DNA from: Leptospira jelokensis
GTDB lineage: Bacteria; Spirochaetota; Leptospiria; Leptospirales; Leptospiraceae
Direction: 5' to 3'
Assembly (NCBI RefSeq): GCF_004769635.1
Contig: NZ_RQGH01000006.1
Span: forward strand, 1-60,812
Length of the DNA: 60,812 nt
Each line of letters starts with the position of its first letter. Positions within the stretch are counted from its first letter, which is position 1. The notes under the pieces are model-generated. The model searched no databases and was not told the origin of the DNA. It worked only from the letters and a program-made list of their open reading frames with translations. Positions 52,102 through 60,810 of the stretch are shown here, piece by piece. Made by a program: the position numbers and the translations under genes.

Positions 52102-52893
52102 TTATACAGGAGATAGAATGGAAGCACAGCCATTTTTCAAAAATTTCATCTCTTCATAAAAACGGACAATTTCGCCAATGACTAAGATTGCCGGAGATTT
52201 CACTTCATTTTTTGTGACTATGGATTCAATGGTTTCCAAATTACCAGTGAAAACTCGTTCTGAGTCTAAGGTTGCATTTTGTATGACGGCGATTCTAGTC
52301 GAAGGAAGATTTCCCGATCGAATGAGTTCAGAGGCAATCAGAGTCAGTGAATTCAGTCCCATATAGATGATGATTGTTTTTCCGATACAATTTAAATTTT
52401 GAAAGGCATCGGTATTCACTCCGTCTTTTTTATGCCCTGATAAAAATAATATTTCTCTAGCATAATCTCTATGTGTCAGTGGGAATCCCAATGATGATGC
52501 TACACCAGATGCAGTTGTGATCCCTGCTATGATTTCACAAGAAATTCCTGCTTGTAAAATGGATGCATACTCTTCGCCAACCCTTCCAAAGATAGAAGGA
52601 TCTCCTCCTTTTAATCTTACAATGGTTTTGTGTTCTACACTTGCTTGGATTAGTTTATCATTGATTTCATTTTGCAAACAACTATGAATTCCCAAACGTT
52701 TTCCTACATATACCATTTGGATTCGTTTGCGACAAACTCCAAGAATCCTAGGAGATACCAAGTCATCATAAAATACAATGTCAGCTTTTCTTAAGATTTT
52801 TAATGCTTTGATTGTGAGAAGTTCAGGGTCACCAGGACCTGCACCAACCAAATAAATTTTACCTCTGTTTATTTGATTAGAAATACCGCTCAT
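52102..52893 (-). CDS. cobA: Uroporphyrinogen-III C-methyltransferase
   Basis: SUMT methylates uroporphyrinogen III to precorrin-2, the first step to siroheme, the NirB prosthetic group. Signatures are YLVGAGPGDPELLTIKALKIL, VRLKGGDPSIFGRVGEEY and the central GITTASGVASSLGFPLTHRD. At 263 aa it is a stand-alone methyltransferase without the CysG-type dehydrogenase/ferrochelatase part, which must be elsewhere. It overlaps the nirD stop (ATGA). Confidence 0.9.
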   Translation of the reverse strand: MSGISNQINRGKIYLVGAGPGDPELLTIKALKILRKADIVFYDDLVSPRILGVCRKRIQMVYVGKRLGIHSCLQNEINDKLIQASVEHKTIVRLKGGDPSIFGRVGEEYASILQAGISCEIIAGITTASGVASSLGFPLTHRDYAREILFLSGHKKDGVNTDAFQNLNCIGKTIIIYMGLNSLTLIASELIRSGNLPSTRIAVIQNATLDSERVFTGNLETIESIVTKNEVKSPAILVIGEIVRFYEEMKFLKNGCASILSPV

Positions 52894-53270
52894 GATGGTA
52901 AACCAGTAGATTGTAAAAGAGAAGGGTCTATTTCGAGATAAACAGACCCATTTTCTACGATGACTTGATAAAGATTCACTTTATATTTTTCATCACTCAA
53001 ACATTCACCTGATTGTAATGAAAAATTTCGTTTGTGAAGTGGGCATACAACTTTTGGTTCACCGTTTGCGTCGCCTAATAAACCTCTCGATAAAACCATA
53101 TCACCTGTGTGAGGGCATGCATTATCACATGCATACCATTCATTTTTTGATTCAAAATAAAAAATGGCAATTTGTTTCGTTCCAATTTTTGCACTAACTC
53201 CACCTTCTTTTTCAAAATCTGCGATTGGACCTATGAATACTTTTTCTTTTGTATTTTGATTCGTTTGCAT
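52890..53270 (-). CDS. nirD: Nitrite reductase small subunit (Rieske-type)
   Basis: The Rieske [2Fe-2S] ligands are Cys and His in ACDNACPHTG and CPLHKRNFSL. At 126 aa it matches the NirD subunit of NAD(P)H-dependent assimilatory nitrite reductase. It follows nirB by 15 bases and overlaps cobA by four. Confidence 0.85.
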   Translation of the reverse strand: MQTNQNTKEKVFIGPIADFEKEGGVSAKIGTKQIAIFYFESKNEWYACDNACPHTGDMVLSRGLLGDANGEPKVVCPLHKRNFSLQSGECLSDEKYKVNLYQVIVENGSVYLEIDPSLLQSTGLPS

Positions 53271-53285
53271 AAAAATATCCTTTTT

Positions 53286-55805
53286 TTAAGTTTTCACCAA
53301 ATCTTTTTGTAACCAATCGATAGGTCGGATTTGACCACGTTCTTCTGTAAACTGAATGTTTGGATCTGTTTCGTTGCTATTGACAAAGTGTTTGAACTTT
53401 TTTTGTTTTTCGGTGTCTTCAACAACATCTTTCCATTCGCAATGGTATGTGTTCACCAAATGTTTCATTTCTTCGTCTAACTGTGAGTTTATGCCTAATC
53501 TGTCATTTATCACAACATCTTTGAGGTATTCGATTCCACCTTCCAGTTGTTCCAACCATGTTGAGGTTCTCATTAATTTGTCAGCAGTGCGGATGTAAAA
53601 CATCATGTAGCGATCTATGTATTTGATACAGGTGTCTTCATCCAAATCTTCAGCAAATAGGATGGCATGTTTTGGGTTCACACCTCCATTCCCACCGATG
53701 TATAAATTCCATCCTTTTTCTGTTGCGATGATTCCAAAATCTTTACCTCGAGCCTCCGCACATTCTCGGATACATCCAGATACCCCACATTTTAATTTAT
53801 GAGGAGCGCGGATACCTTTGTATCGTTCTTCCAATCTGATGGCAAAAGAAGTACTGTCCTGAACTCCAAATCTACACCAGGTGGAACCAACACAACTTTT
53901 TACAGTTCGCATTGATTTGCCATAGGCATGTCCACTTTCAAATCCATTGTCTACTAAATCTTTCCAAATCGCTGGAAGTTCGTTTAGTTTTGCACCTAAC
54001 AAATCGATTCGTTGTCCACCTGTAATTTTGCAGTACAAATTGTACTTTTTAGCGATTGCACCGATCACAATCAGTTTGTCGGGTGTAATTTCTCCGCCAG
54101 GAATTCTTGGAACTACGGAATAGGTTCCTCCTCTCTGGATATTGGCTAAGTATTTATCATTGGTATCTTGGATTTCTCTGTGTTTTAATATAGGTTCATT
54201 CCAGATACTTGCAAGGATTGACGCTACCGCAGGTTTGCAGATTTCACAACCATGGCCTTTTCCTACTTCTTTTAAAACATCAGGAAATGTTTTTAATGAT
54301 TTTACTTTAATGACTTGGAAAAGTTCCTTTCTTGAAAACTTAAAATGTTCGCAGAGGTGTTCTGTGACCACTTTTCCCTGCACCTTAAGTTCTGCTTTTA
54401 AGATAGAATTGACTTGGGGTAAACAACCACCACAACCACTACCCGCTTTTGAACAATTTTTTAAACTAGTGATGTCAAAACATTCCTTCTCACGAATTGC
54501 ACTTAAGATATCTCCCTTGGAAACATTATTACAGGAACAAATTTTTGCTTCATCTGGCAAAGTATCAGCACCAAATAAATTTTCCGAAGATACAGAACCT
54601 ACAATCAATGTCTCTGGTTCGTCTGGTAATTCCATTTTGTTCAGATAAAAGGATAAAAGATTACCATATGCTTTTGCATCTCCCACAAGGATTCCACCAA
54701 GTAAATACTTTCCATCCGGTGAAATGACGAGTTTTTTATAAACTCCGCTTCTAGGATTTTTGAATACAATAGGGATGTGTTCGTTTTGTCCTAAGGCATC
54801 TCCAAATGATGCGACTTCTACACCAATTAATTTGAGTTTTGTGGAGAGATCAGATCCTACATAAACTTTTGGTTTACTACCGGGGCTACAAAGATTAAAG
54901 GCAAGTGTCTCTGCCATTTCATATCCAGGTGCTACGAGACCATAAATAAAATTTCTATGTAATGCAACTTCGCCGATAGCATAAATTCCATAAACATTGG
55001 TTCCCATACCATCATCTACAATGATACCACCACGTTCGCCAACGCTAATGCCTGCCTCTTTCGCCAATTCATCCCTAGGACGAATTCCTGCCGAGACAAC
55101 TAACATATCAAAATCTAAGGTCCCTCCATCTTTGAAGGCAAATCCTTCAATTTTTTTGTCTCCTAGAACAGTTTCGGTTTGTTTATTTAAATGGATTTCA
55201 ACACCAATTTCCTCAATTTTGGCTTTTAAAATCGAGGCTCCACCTTCATCAAGTTGGCGCGGCATTAGCCTTGGTGCAAATTCAATCACATGTGTTTCTT
55301 TTCCTAAGTCTACAAGAGCTTTTGCCGCTTCGAGACCCAGTAAACCGCCACCTAACACAGCCGCTTTTTTGATTTTTTTGCTATATTCTAATGTTTCTTC
55401 TAAGTCTTCAATGGTTCGATAAACAAATACACCTTCTTTGTTTAAACCTTCAAGTGGTGGAATAAAAGGGGAAGAGCCTGTTGCAAATATTAACTCGTCG
55501 AATTCTAATTCTGTTCCTAAACTTGTTACTAATTTTCTTTTTACTGTATCAAGTGAGATGGCAGGTTCAGATAACAATAATTTAATGCCATTGGTTCTAT
55601 ACCAATCTGGGCTGCATAGATAGAGTTCTTCTGCAGAGCGATTGGCAAAATATTCAGAGAGGTGAACTCGGTCATATGCTCGTCTGGGTTCTTCTCCAAG
55701 GACCGTGATCTCAAATTTGTCAGTCCCACCAAATTCTACCAACTTTTCGCAGAACCTGTGGCCAACCATTCCATTCCCTATGACAACTAACTTCCGCTTG
55801 ATCAT
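53286..55805 (-). CDS. nirB: Nitrite reductase large subunit (NAD(P)H, siroheme)
   Basis: The FAD/NAD half shows LVVIGNGMVGHRFCEKL and AAVLGGGLLGLEAAKALVDLG. A BFD-like [2Fe-2S] domain follows (KICSCNNVSKGD, GSGCGGC), then a second BFD-like segment (GHGCEICKPAV). The sulfite/nitrite reductase half carries the 4Fe-4S/siroheme ligands in CVGSTWC and CGVSGCIREC. It reduces nitrite to ammonium in the cytoplasm. ATG 55805 is preferred because the dinucleotide-binding strand starts four residues later; the extension to 55859 is dropped. Promoter features lie in the 420-base gap to the divergent nitrate reductase. Confidence 0.9.
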   Translation of the reverse strand: MIKRKLVVIGNGMVGHRFCEKLVEFGGTDKFEITVLGEEPRRAYDRVHLSEYFANRSAEELYLCSPDWYRTNGIKLLLSEPAISLDTVKRKLVTSLGTELEFDELIFATGSSPFIPPLEGLNKEGVFVYRTIEDLEETLEYSKKIKKAAVLGGGLLGLEAAKALVDLGKETHVIEFAPRLMPRQLDEGGASILKAKIEEIGVEIHLNKQTETVLGDKKIEGFAFKDGGTLDFDMLVVSAGIRPRDELAKEAGISVGERGGIIVDDGMGTNVYGIYAIGEVALHRNFIYGLVAPGYEMAETLAFNLCSPGSKPKVYVGSDLSTKLKLIGVEVASFGDALGQNEHIPIVFKNPRSGVYKKLVISPDGKYLLGGILVGDAKAYGNLLSFYLNKMELPDEPETLIVGSVSSENLFGADTLPDEAKICSCNNVSKGDILSAIREKECFDITSLKNCSKAGSGCGGCLPQVNSILKAELKVQGKVVTEHLCEHFKFSRKELFQVIKVKSLKTFPDVLKEVGKGHGCEICKPAVASILASIWNEPILKHREIQDTNDKYLANIQRGGTYSVVPRIPGGEITPDKLIVIGAIAKKYNLYCKITGGQRIDLLGAKLNELPAIWKDLVDNGFESGHAYGKSMRTVKSCVGSTWCRFGVQDSTSFAIRLEERYKGIRAPHKLKCGVSGCIRECAEARGKDFGIIATEKGWNLYIGGNGGVNPKHAILFAEDLDEDTCIKYIDRYMMFYIRTADKLMRTSTWLEQLEGGIEYLKDVVINDRLGINSQLDEEMKHLVNTYHCEWKDVVEDTEKQKKFKHFVNSNETDPNIQFTEERGQIRPIDWLQKDLVKT

Positions 55806-55874
55806 TTCTTTACCTAACCCAAGGCACAAATTAAAGGAGCTACAAAAGCCCCTTTCCATACTTTTTATGCACGA

Positions 55875-55903
55875 ATTGTACCAAAGAAAGGCATCTAGAT
55901 CAA
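55875..55903 (-). promoter_or_regulatory. nirB promoter
   Basis: On the minus strand -35 TTGATC (55903-55898) and -10 TACAAT (55880-55875) are exactly 17 bases apart, with TG before the -10. Transcription would start near 55868, about 63 bases before the ATG. The TTTGGTACAATT core is identical to that before narK. Confidence 0.6.
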
Positions 55904-55936
55904 TAAAAGGTCTAAATTAGCAAAGATCCGTAACGA

Positions 55937-55945
55937 TCGTGTACA
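55937..55945 (+). promoter_or_regulatory. TCGTGTACA box 1
   Basis: TCGTGTACA followed by AAAATG. A copy lies 148 bases away in the same orientation. GTGTAC also occurs at the narK palindrome. Regulator unknown. Confidence 0.35.
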
Positions 55946-56084
55946 AAATGTCGGTTTTTTGGAATGAATCAGCTGTTGGACAGCAGTTTGACTCAGAACA
56001 TTCCATTCTTTTGAATGGCCTTTTCTATTTACGGGAAAAGATTTTTCGTGATCAAATTGGGGAAATGGAGGCATATCGCCTAGG

Positions 56085-56093
56085 TCGTGTACA
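56085..56093 (+). promoter_or_regulatory. TCGTGTACA box 2
   Basis: TCGTGTACA followed by TTTTGC, the second copy in the same gap, about 133 bases upstream of the nitrate reductase start. Role inferred only from repetition and position. Confidence 0.35.
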
Positions 56094-56179
56094 TTTTGCA
56101 TCCTAATCATTAGAATGTTAGAAAAGAAGAATGCCAAATTTGGTTCTAATATTGATTTTTTATATTAGAATAAGCATTT

Positions 56180-56225
56180 TTGTGAAATATTCAGCATTTG
56201 GCATAAAAATTGCTAATTTTCCAAT
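56180..56225 (+). promoter_or_regulatory. Nitrate reductase promoter, very short or no leader
   Basis: TTGTGA (56180-56185) and CATAAA (56202-56207) are 16 bases apart; alternatively TGCTAATTT (56211-56219) is an extended -10. Either would put the transcript start within about 13 bases of the GTG, and no Shine-Dalgarno is present. Confidence 0.35.
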
Positions 56226-59200
56226 GTGCGAAGCAAAGAATCATATCCTTCAACTTGTTCCTATTGTGGTGTTGGCTGCGGTGTCACGATTCAAAAATTA
56301 GGAAATCATGAAATTCTTGTGGAAGGGGATAAAAACCATCCTGCCAATTTAGGGTTGTTGTGTTCGAAAGGAAGGAATTTGCATTATACCGTGATGGACA
56401 GAAGTGATCGGATCTTCTATCCATTACACCGTACAACACGGAGTTCTGAATTAAAACGAATTTCTTGGAACCAGGCACTCGATTCGATCAGTGAAAAGTT
56501 TAAAAACCTAATTGCTATGTATGGTCCAGATTCTGTTGGATTTTATGTATCAGGACAGTTATTAACAGAAGAGTATTATATTATTAATAAGTTAATTAAA
56601 GGTTTTATCGGAAGTAATAATATCGATACCAATTCTAGGCTTTGTATGAGTTCCGCGGTTGTTGGATACAAAATGGCATTAGGTGAAGACAGTGTTCCTG
56701 TATCATATGAAGATATTGAACTTGCAGATTGTTTTCTCATTGCAGGTGCCAATCCTGCTTGGTGCCATCCAATTTTATTCCGAAGGATTGAAGCACATAA
56801 GAAAAATTTTCCCAATACGAAACTCATTGTGGTTGATCCCAGAAAAACCGACACATGTGAAGAAGCTGACCTTCACCTTCAAATCCATCCTGGAACCGAT
56901 ATTTATCTTTTTCATGCCATTGCAAAAATTTTGATCGATCATGATTGGATTGATCATTCCTTTCTTACATCTCATACGGAAGGATTCGATGAGTTAAAAT
57001 CATTCCTTTTAGGTTTTGATTTGTTTGAAGCGGCAAACATTTGTGGTATACCTTTGGAAGACATTGCTCTTGCAGCAAAATACATCCACGAAGCAAAAGG
57101 CTTTTTGTCCCTTTGGGCAATGGGTTTGAACCAAAGTGTGATTGGTGTGAACAAAAATCTAGCACTACTCAATTTATCACTCATCACTGGAAAAATTGGG
57201 AAACCTGGCTCTGGTCCATTTTCCCTTACCGGCCAACCGAATGCCATGGGAGGAAGGGAAGTGGGGGGTCTTTGTAATTTGTTACCCGCACACCGAGATT
57301 TGAATGATGTAAACCATCGTCATGAAGTAGAGAAGTTTTGGGGAGTGAGTGAAGGTAAAATCAAGGACAAACCAGGTTATACAGCCGTCGAGATGTTTGA
57401 GAATCTAAAAAGCGGTAAAATGAAAGCCGTATGGATTGTGTGTACGAATCCAACTACGAGTTTACCTGACGCAAGGACAGTGGAACAAGGATTACGTGAA
57501 GCGGAACTTGTTGTTGTCCAAGACATTTCCATGAGTAATGCATCGATCCCGTATGCGGATTATGTTTTACCTGCCGCAGGCTGGGCTGAAAAACAAGGAA
57601 CGATGACAAACTCAGATCGAAGAGTAACGTATCTTTCCAAAATCATCGATCCACCTGGAGAAGCAATTTCAGACACCCTCATCATCCAAAAATTTGCGGA
57701 GAAAATGGGTTTCGGTTCTTCTTTTGCATACCGATCGGAAGAAGAAGTATTTTTGGAACATGCTGCCTTAACAAAAGGGACAAAAATTGACATTAGTGGA
57801 TTAGATTATTCGATTTTACGGGAAAAAAGATCGGTCCAATGGCCATTTCCTGAAAATAGCAGAGAAGGAACTCCCAGGTTATTCACCGATCATCAATTTT
57901 ACAGACCGAATGGTAAGGCAAAAATTTTTGATGTCAAACCAGATGATCTTTCTGAAAAAACTTCAGAAACGTATCCATTCATACTCACAACTGGGCGAAT
58001 CCGAGACCAATGGCATACCATGACACGGACTGGTAAAGTTCGTAAACTCATGGAACATAAAAGTGAACCTTATTTGGAAATCCATCCAAAAGATGCTACA
58101 TCGATTGGAATTGAAGATGACACACTGGTGGAAGTTTTCAATGACCGAGGACTCGTGCGTGTAAAGGCAAAGGTAACCGATACCATCAAACAAGGGTCTG
58201 TTTTTTTACCAATGCATTGGGGGAAAAAAAATCAGAACGATGAATTTCGAGCGAACAATTTAACAAACAAAGAATTTGATCCATTTTCGAAACAACCAGG
58301 TTTTAAGATATCTGCTGTACAAATTCGTAATTATCAAAAGGAAAAAGAAAAAATTTTAATCATTGGTGGTGGAAATAGTACATCTGCCTTCATCAAACAT
58401 TACAAAGAACTTTGCCCAGATGATGAAATTACGGTTTTATGTAAGGAAGAAAATCCATTGTACAATCGCATCTTACTTCCTGATTTTATCAGCGGTGAGA
58501 AGTTGTTTACTGAATTGACAAGTGTGAGTGCAGAGGAAGTAAAATCTTGGGACATACAACTGCATACATCAACTTCGGTCACTAGTATTTTGCCAGAAGC
58601 GAAAATTGTAAAGGATTCACTTGGGAACTCATATTCCTACAACAAACTAATCATTGCAACTGGAAGTTCTCCTCAAATTCCAAAATCCATATCTCCAAAC
58701 ATGGTTGGAGTCTTTAGTCTACGAGCTAAAACGGATGCTGATAAAATCAAAGGTTTTTTTGTTCCAGATTCTCATGCATTAATCGTTGGCGGTGGGTTAT
58801 TAGGTTTGGAACTCGCATCCGCTCTGAAATCTTTAGGTGTTAAGGTAACTGTTTTAGTTCGCACCAATCGATTGATGTCAAAACAACTTGATTCAATTGC
58901 TTGTGAAATTTTACGAGAAGAGATCGAAAGTCGTGGAATTGATATATCATTCAATTCAGAAATTTCAAAAGTGCATGGTTATGATCGAGTTACTTTTGTG
59001 GAATTGAAAGACGGAAAAAAAATATATCCTGACGGTATCGTTTATGCGATGGGCACAAGTCCAAATTTGTCCTTGGCAAAAGAGATGGGAATAGAAATTG
59101 CTGAAGGTATCAAGGTAAATGAATTTTTGCAGACATCCGATCCTGATATTTATGCAATTGGAGAAGTCGCCGAACATACATCAGGTGTATATGGAACAGT

Positions 59201-59738
59201 CCTTGCCGCCGAAGAACAAGCGAAAGTCGCTGCAAATCATATTTATGGATATCGATTTCAAACATATAAGGGATCCTTACATTCAAATTTATTAAAAATC
59301 CCTGGATTGGAGTTAGTATCCTTACGATTACCTGGAATCCAATTTGAAGATTTATCGGATGAATATGAAGAAATTGTCTTCATGGACCGTAAAAGGCGTA
59401 AATATAAAAAATGCATTGTAAAAGGTGATAAATTGGTGGGAGCTATCCTTGTAGGGGACAAATCTGAATTTGTAGAATACAAAAATCTCATCGCTTCCGG
59501 ATTAGAGTTAGGTGATAAAAGACACCAACTGTTGTCGAGTATATCCACCGCCAAACCTCCCAAAGGTGTTTTGGTGTGTTCCTGTAACGGAGTGGGCCAA
59601 GGAAATATCGAAGACGTTATCCAATCAGGTGCTAAAAATTTAGCCGAAGTGATGGAAAAAACGGGAGCCGGAACTGGATGTGGGAGTTGCCGGCCTGAGG
59701 TGAGTCAGATCATTAAGAGATGTCTCGCCATCGTGTGA
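56226..59738 (+). CDS. nasA: Assimilatory nitrate reductase fused to FAD and BFD electron-transfer modules
   Basis: Residues 1-~700 are a NasA-type catalytic subunit: 4Fe-4S ligands CSYCGVGC (11, 14, 18) and Cys 46, GWAEKQGTMTNSDRRV, and a molybdopterin-binding C-part with LPMHWGKKNQNDE. Residues ~705-1110 are a FAD/NAD domain like the N-terminal part of NirB (ILIIGGGNSTSAFIK, HALIVGGGLLGLELASALK), and ~1115-1160 a BFD-like [2Fe-2S] domain (LVCSCNGVGQGN, GTGCGSCRPEV). One chain could thus take electrons from NAD(P)H to nitrate. An in-frame TAA at 56214 forces the GTG start. It is divergent from nirB. Confidence 0.85.
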   Translation: MRSKESYPSTCSYCGVGCGVTIQKLGNHEILVEGDKNHPANLGLLCSKGRNLHYTVMDRSDRIFYPLHRTTRSSELKRISWNQALDSISEKFKNLIAMYGPDSVGFYVSGQLLTEEYYIINKLIKGFIGSNNIDTNSRLCMSSAVVGYKMALGEDSVPVSYEDIELADCFLIAGANPAWCHPILFRRIEAHKKNFPNTKLIVVDPRKTDTCEEADLHLQIHPGTDIYLFHAIAKILIDHDWIDHSFLTSHTEGFDELKSFLLGFDLFEAANICGIPLEDIALAAKYIHEAKGFLSLWAMGLNQSVIGVNKNLALLNLSLITGKIGKPGSGPFSLTGQPNAMGGREVGGLCNLLPAHRDLNDVNHRHEVEKFWGVSEGKIKDKPGYTAVEMFENLKSGKMKAVWIVCTNPTTSLPDARTVEQGLREAELVVVQDISMSNASIPYADYVLPAAGWAEKQGTMTNSDRRVTYLSKIIDPPGEAISDTLIIQKFAEKMGFGSSFAYRSEEEVFLEHAALTKGTKIDISGLDYSILREKRSVQWPFPENSREGTPRLFTDHQFYRPNGKAKIFDVKPDDLSEKTSETYPFILTTGRIRDQWHTMTRTGKVRKLMEHKSEPYLEIHPKDATSIGIEDDTLVEVFNDRGLVRVKAKVTDTIKQGSVFLPMHWGKKNQNDEFRANNLTNKEFDPFSKQPGFKISAVQIRNYQKEKEKILIIGGGNSTSAFIKHYKELCPDDEITVLCKEENPLYNRILLPDFISGEKLFTELTSVSAEEVKSWDIQLHTSTSVTSILPEAKIVKDSLGNSYSYNKLIIATGSSPQIPKSISPNMVGVFSLRAKTDADKIKGFFVPDSHALIVGGGLLGLELASALKSLGVKVTVLVRTNRLMSKQLDSIACEILREEIESRGIDISFNSEISKVHGYDRVTFVELKDGKKIYPDGIVYAMGTSPNLSLAKEMGIEIAEGIKVNEFLQTSDPDIYAIGEVAEHTSGVYGTVLAAEEQAKVAANHIYGYRFQTYKGSLHSNLLKIPGLELVSLRLPGIQFEDLSDEYEEIVFMDRKRRKYKKCIVKGDKLVGAILVGDKSEFVEYKNLIASGLELGDKRHQLLSSISTAKPPKGVLVCSCNGVGQGNIEDVIQSGAKNLAEVMEKTGAGTGCGSCRPEVSQIIKRCLAIV

Positions 59739-59847
59739 ACCCATACAATTCAAATTACGTCTTAAATTTTTAGCGATCGGCACTCCTAGTTTTTCCAATC
59801 GGAAACCTTTTCCTAATTTACTTGAAAATGAGACCTAATATCATTTA

Positions 59848-60810
59848 ATGGGAGAAAAGGAAACTAAGGACAAAGAATTGAAAGCAAAACATTGGTACAA
59901 ACTCCATCTGGTTTTGGGACTTTTTGGATCTATCTTTTTACTGATCCTTGGGATCAGCGGCTCTCTACTTGTATATGGAAAAGAAATTCAATCCCTTTTG
60001 ACACCAATGGAAATCACAGGTGGTGATAGGCGACTTGGATTTGATGAACTCTATCACCAATTCCAAAAACAAGTCCCAGATGGTAGCATTGCGGGATGGT
60101 TAGTTTCCGATCTCAAAAACCAACCAGACCAAGTTTGGTATCATGATAAAAAAAATCCAAGTCAGGAATTCGTTTATCTTTTGGATCCATACCAAGGTCA
60201 TTTGATAGGATCATTAAAGGACGATCGTAGCGATAGTTTGTATGGGTTTTTGTTAGTATTACATTACAGTTTATTTATGGGAGGAGTTGGTTATTTTATT
60301 ACAGGTTGTTTTGCTATTATATATCTATTATTAGTTTTTACTGGGATCAAACTTTATAAACGATTTTGGAAAAGTTTATTTCGTTTGCGATTCAAAGAAA
60401 GTTTTCAAATTCTTTTTTCCGACTTACATAAATTTGTTGGCATTAATGCAGTTTGGTTTCACCTCATTTTATCAATAACTGGTGGTTGGTGGAGTATACG
60501 TGATACTTTGATTCGTAATCATCCTGAGGAAAACATTGTTCATGGTTTATGGTCGGAAACAAAATCTATAGAATCTTTATTAGAAAAATCTGAAAGTCAA
60601 ATCCCTGGATTTCAATTAGGTTACATTTCTTTTCCACATCATTCAAAAGAGGAAACCATTGGGTTTTATGGGAATCGATTCCAATCTTCTGGATGGGAAA
60701 GTCGATATGGATCCTATGTTTTATTCAGTAGCAATTCAGAGAAAAAGCGTTATTGCAAGGCTGTGTTGCAGCACCTTCAAATTGTTCAAAACTATATGGA
60801 ACTTACGTAA
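59848..60810 (+). CDS. PepSY-type membrane protein, probably interrupted by a frameshift
   Basis: The N-terminus has the PepSY_TM pattern: HWYKLHLVLGLFGSIFLLILGISGSLLVYGKEI, a PepSY-like region (QEFVYLLDPYQGHLIG), two further membrane helices and LHKFVGINAVWFHLILSITGGWWS. These proteins are linked to iron-siderophore reduction or electron transfer in the inner membrane. The reading frame ends near the window edge with an atypical tail. Shifting frame at the A-run 60742-60746 gives a continuing ALLQGCVAAPSNCSKLYG-like sequence that runs off the window, so the true gene is probably longer. It lies 109 bases after the nitrate reductase. Confidence 0.65.
   Translation: MGEKETKDKELKAKHWYKLHLVLGLFGSIFLLILGISGSLLVYGKEIQSLLTPMEITGGDRRLGFDELYHQFQKQVPDGSIAGWLVSDLKNQPDQVWYHDKKNPSQEFVYLLDPYQGHLIGSLKDDRSDSLYGFLLVLHYSLFMGGVGYFITGCFAIIYLLLVFTGIKLYKRFWKSLFRLRFKESFQILFSDLHKFVGINAVWFHLILSITGGWWSIRDTLIRNHPEENIVHGLWSETKSIESLLEKSESQIPGFQLGYISFPHHSKEETIGFYGNRFQSSGWESRYGSYVLFSSNSEKKRYCKAVLQHLQIVQNYMELT

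Larger units (their letters stand above)
55806..56225. other. Divergent regulatory region between nirB and the nitrate reductase
   Basis: This 420-base gap holds no convincing gene. It contains the nirB promoter, two same-orientation TCGTGTACA boxes (55937-55945 and 56085-56093), and near its right end a weak promoter for the nitrate reductase. It is a likely target of nitrogen or nitrate control. Confidence 0.6.

Noticed and set aside
55895..56137. An 80-codon open frame on the minus strand in the nirB-nitrate reductase gap
   Set aside because: No ribosome site, no recognisable composition or domain, and it overlaps the nirB promoter.
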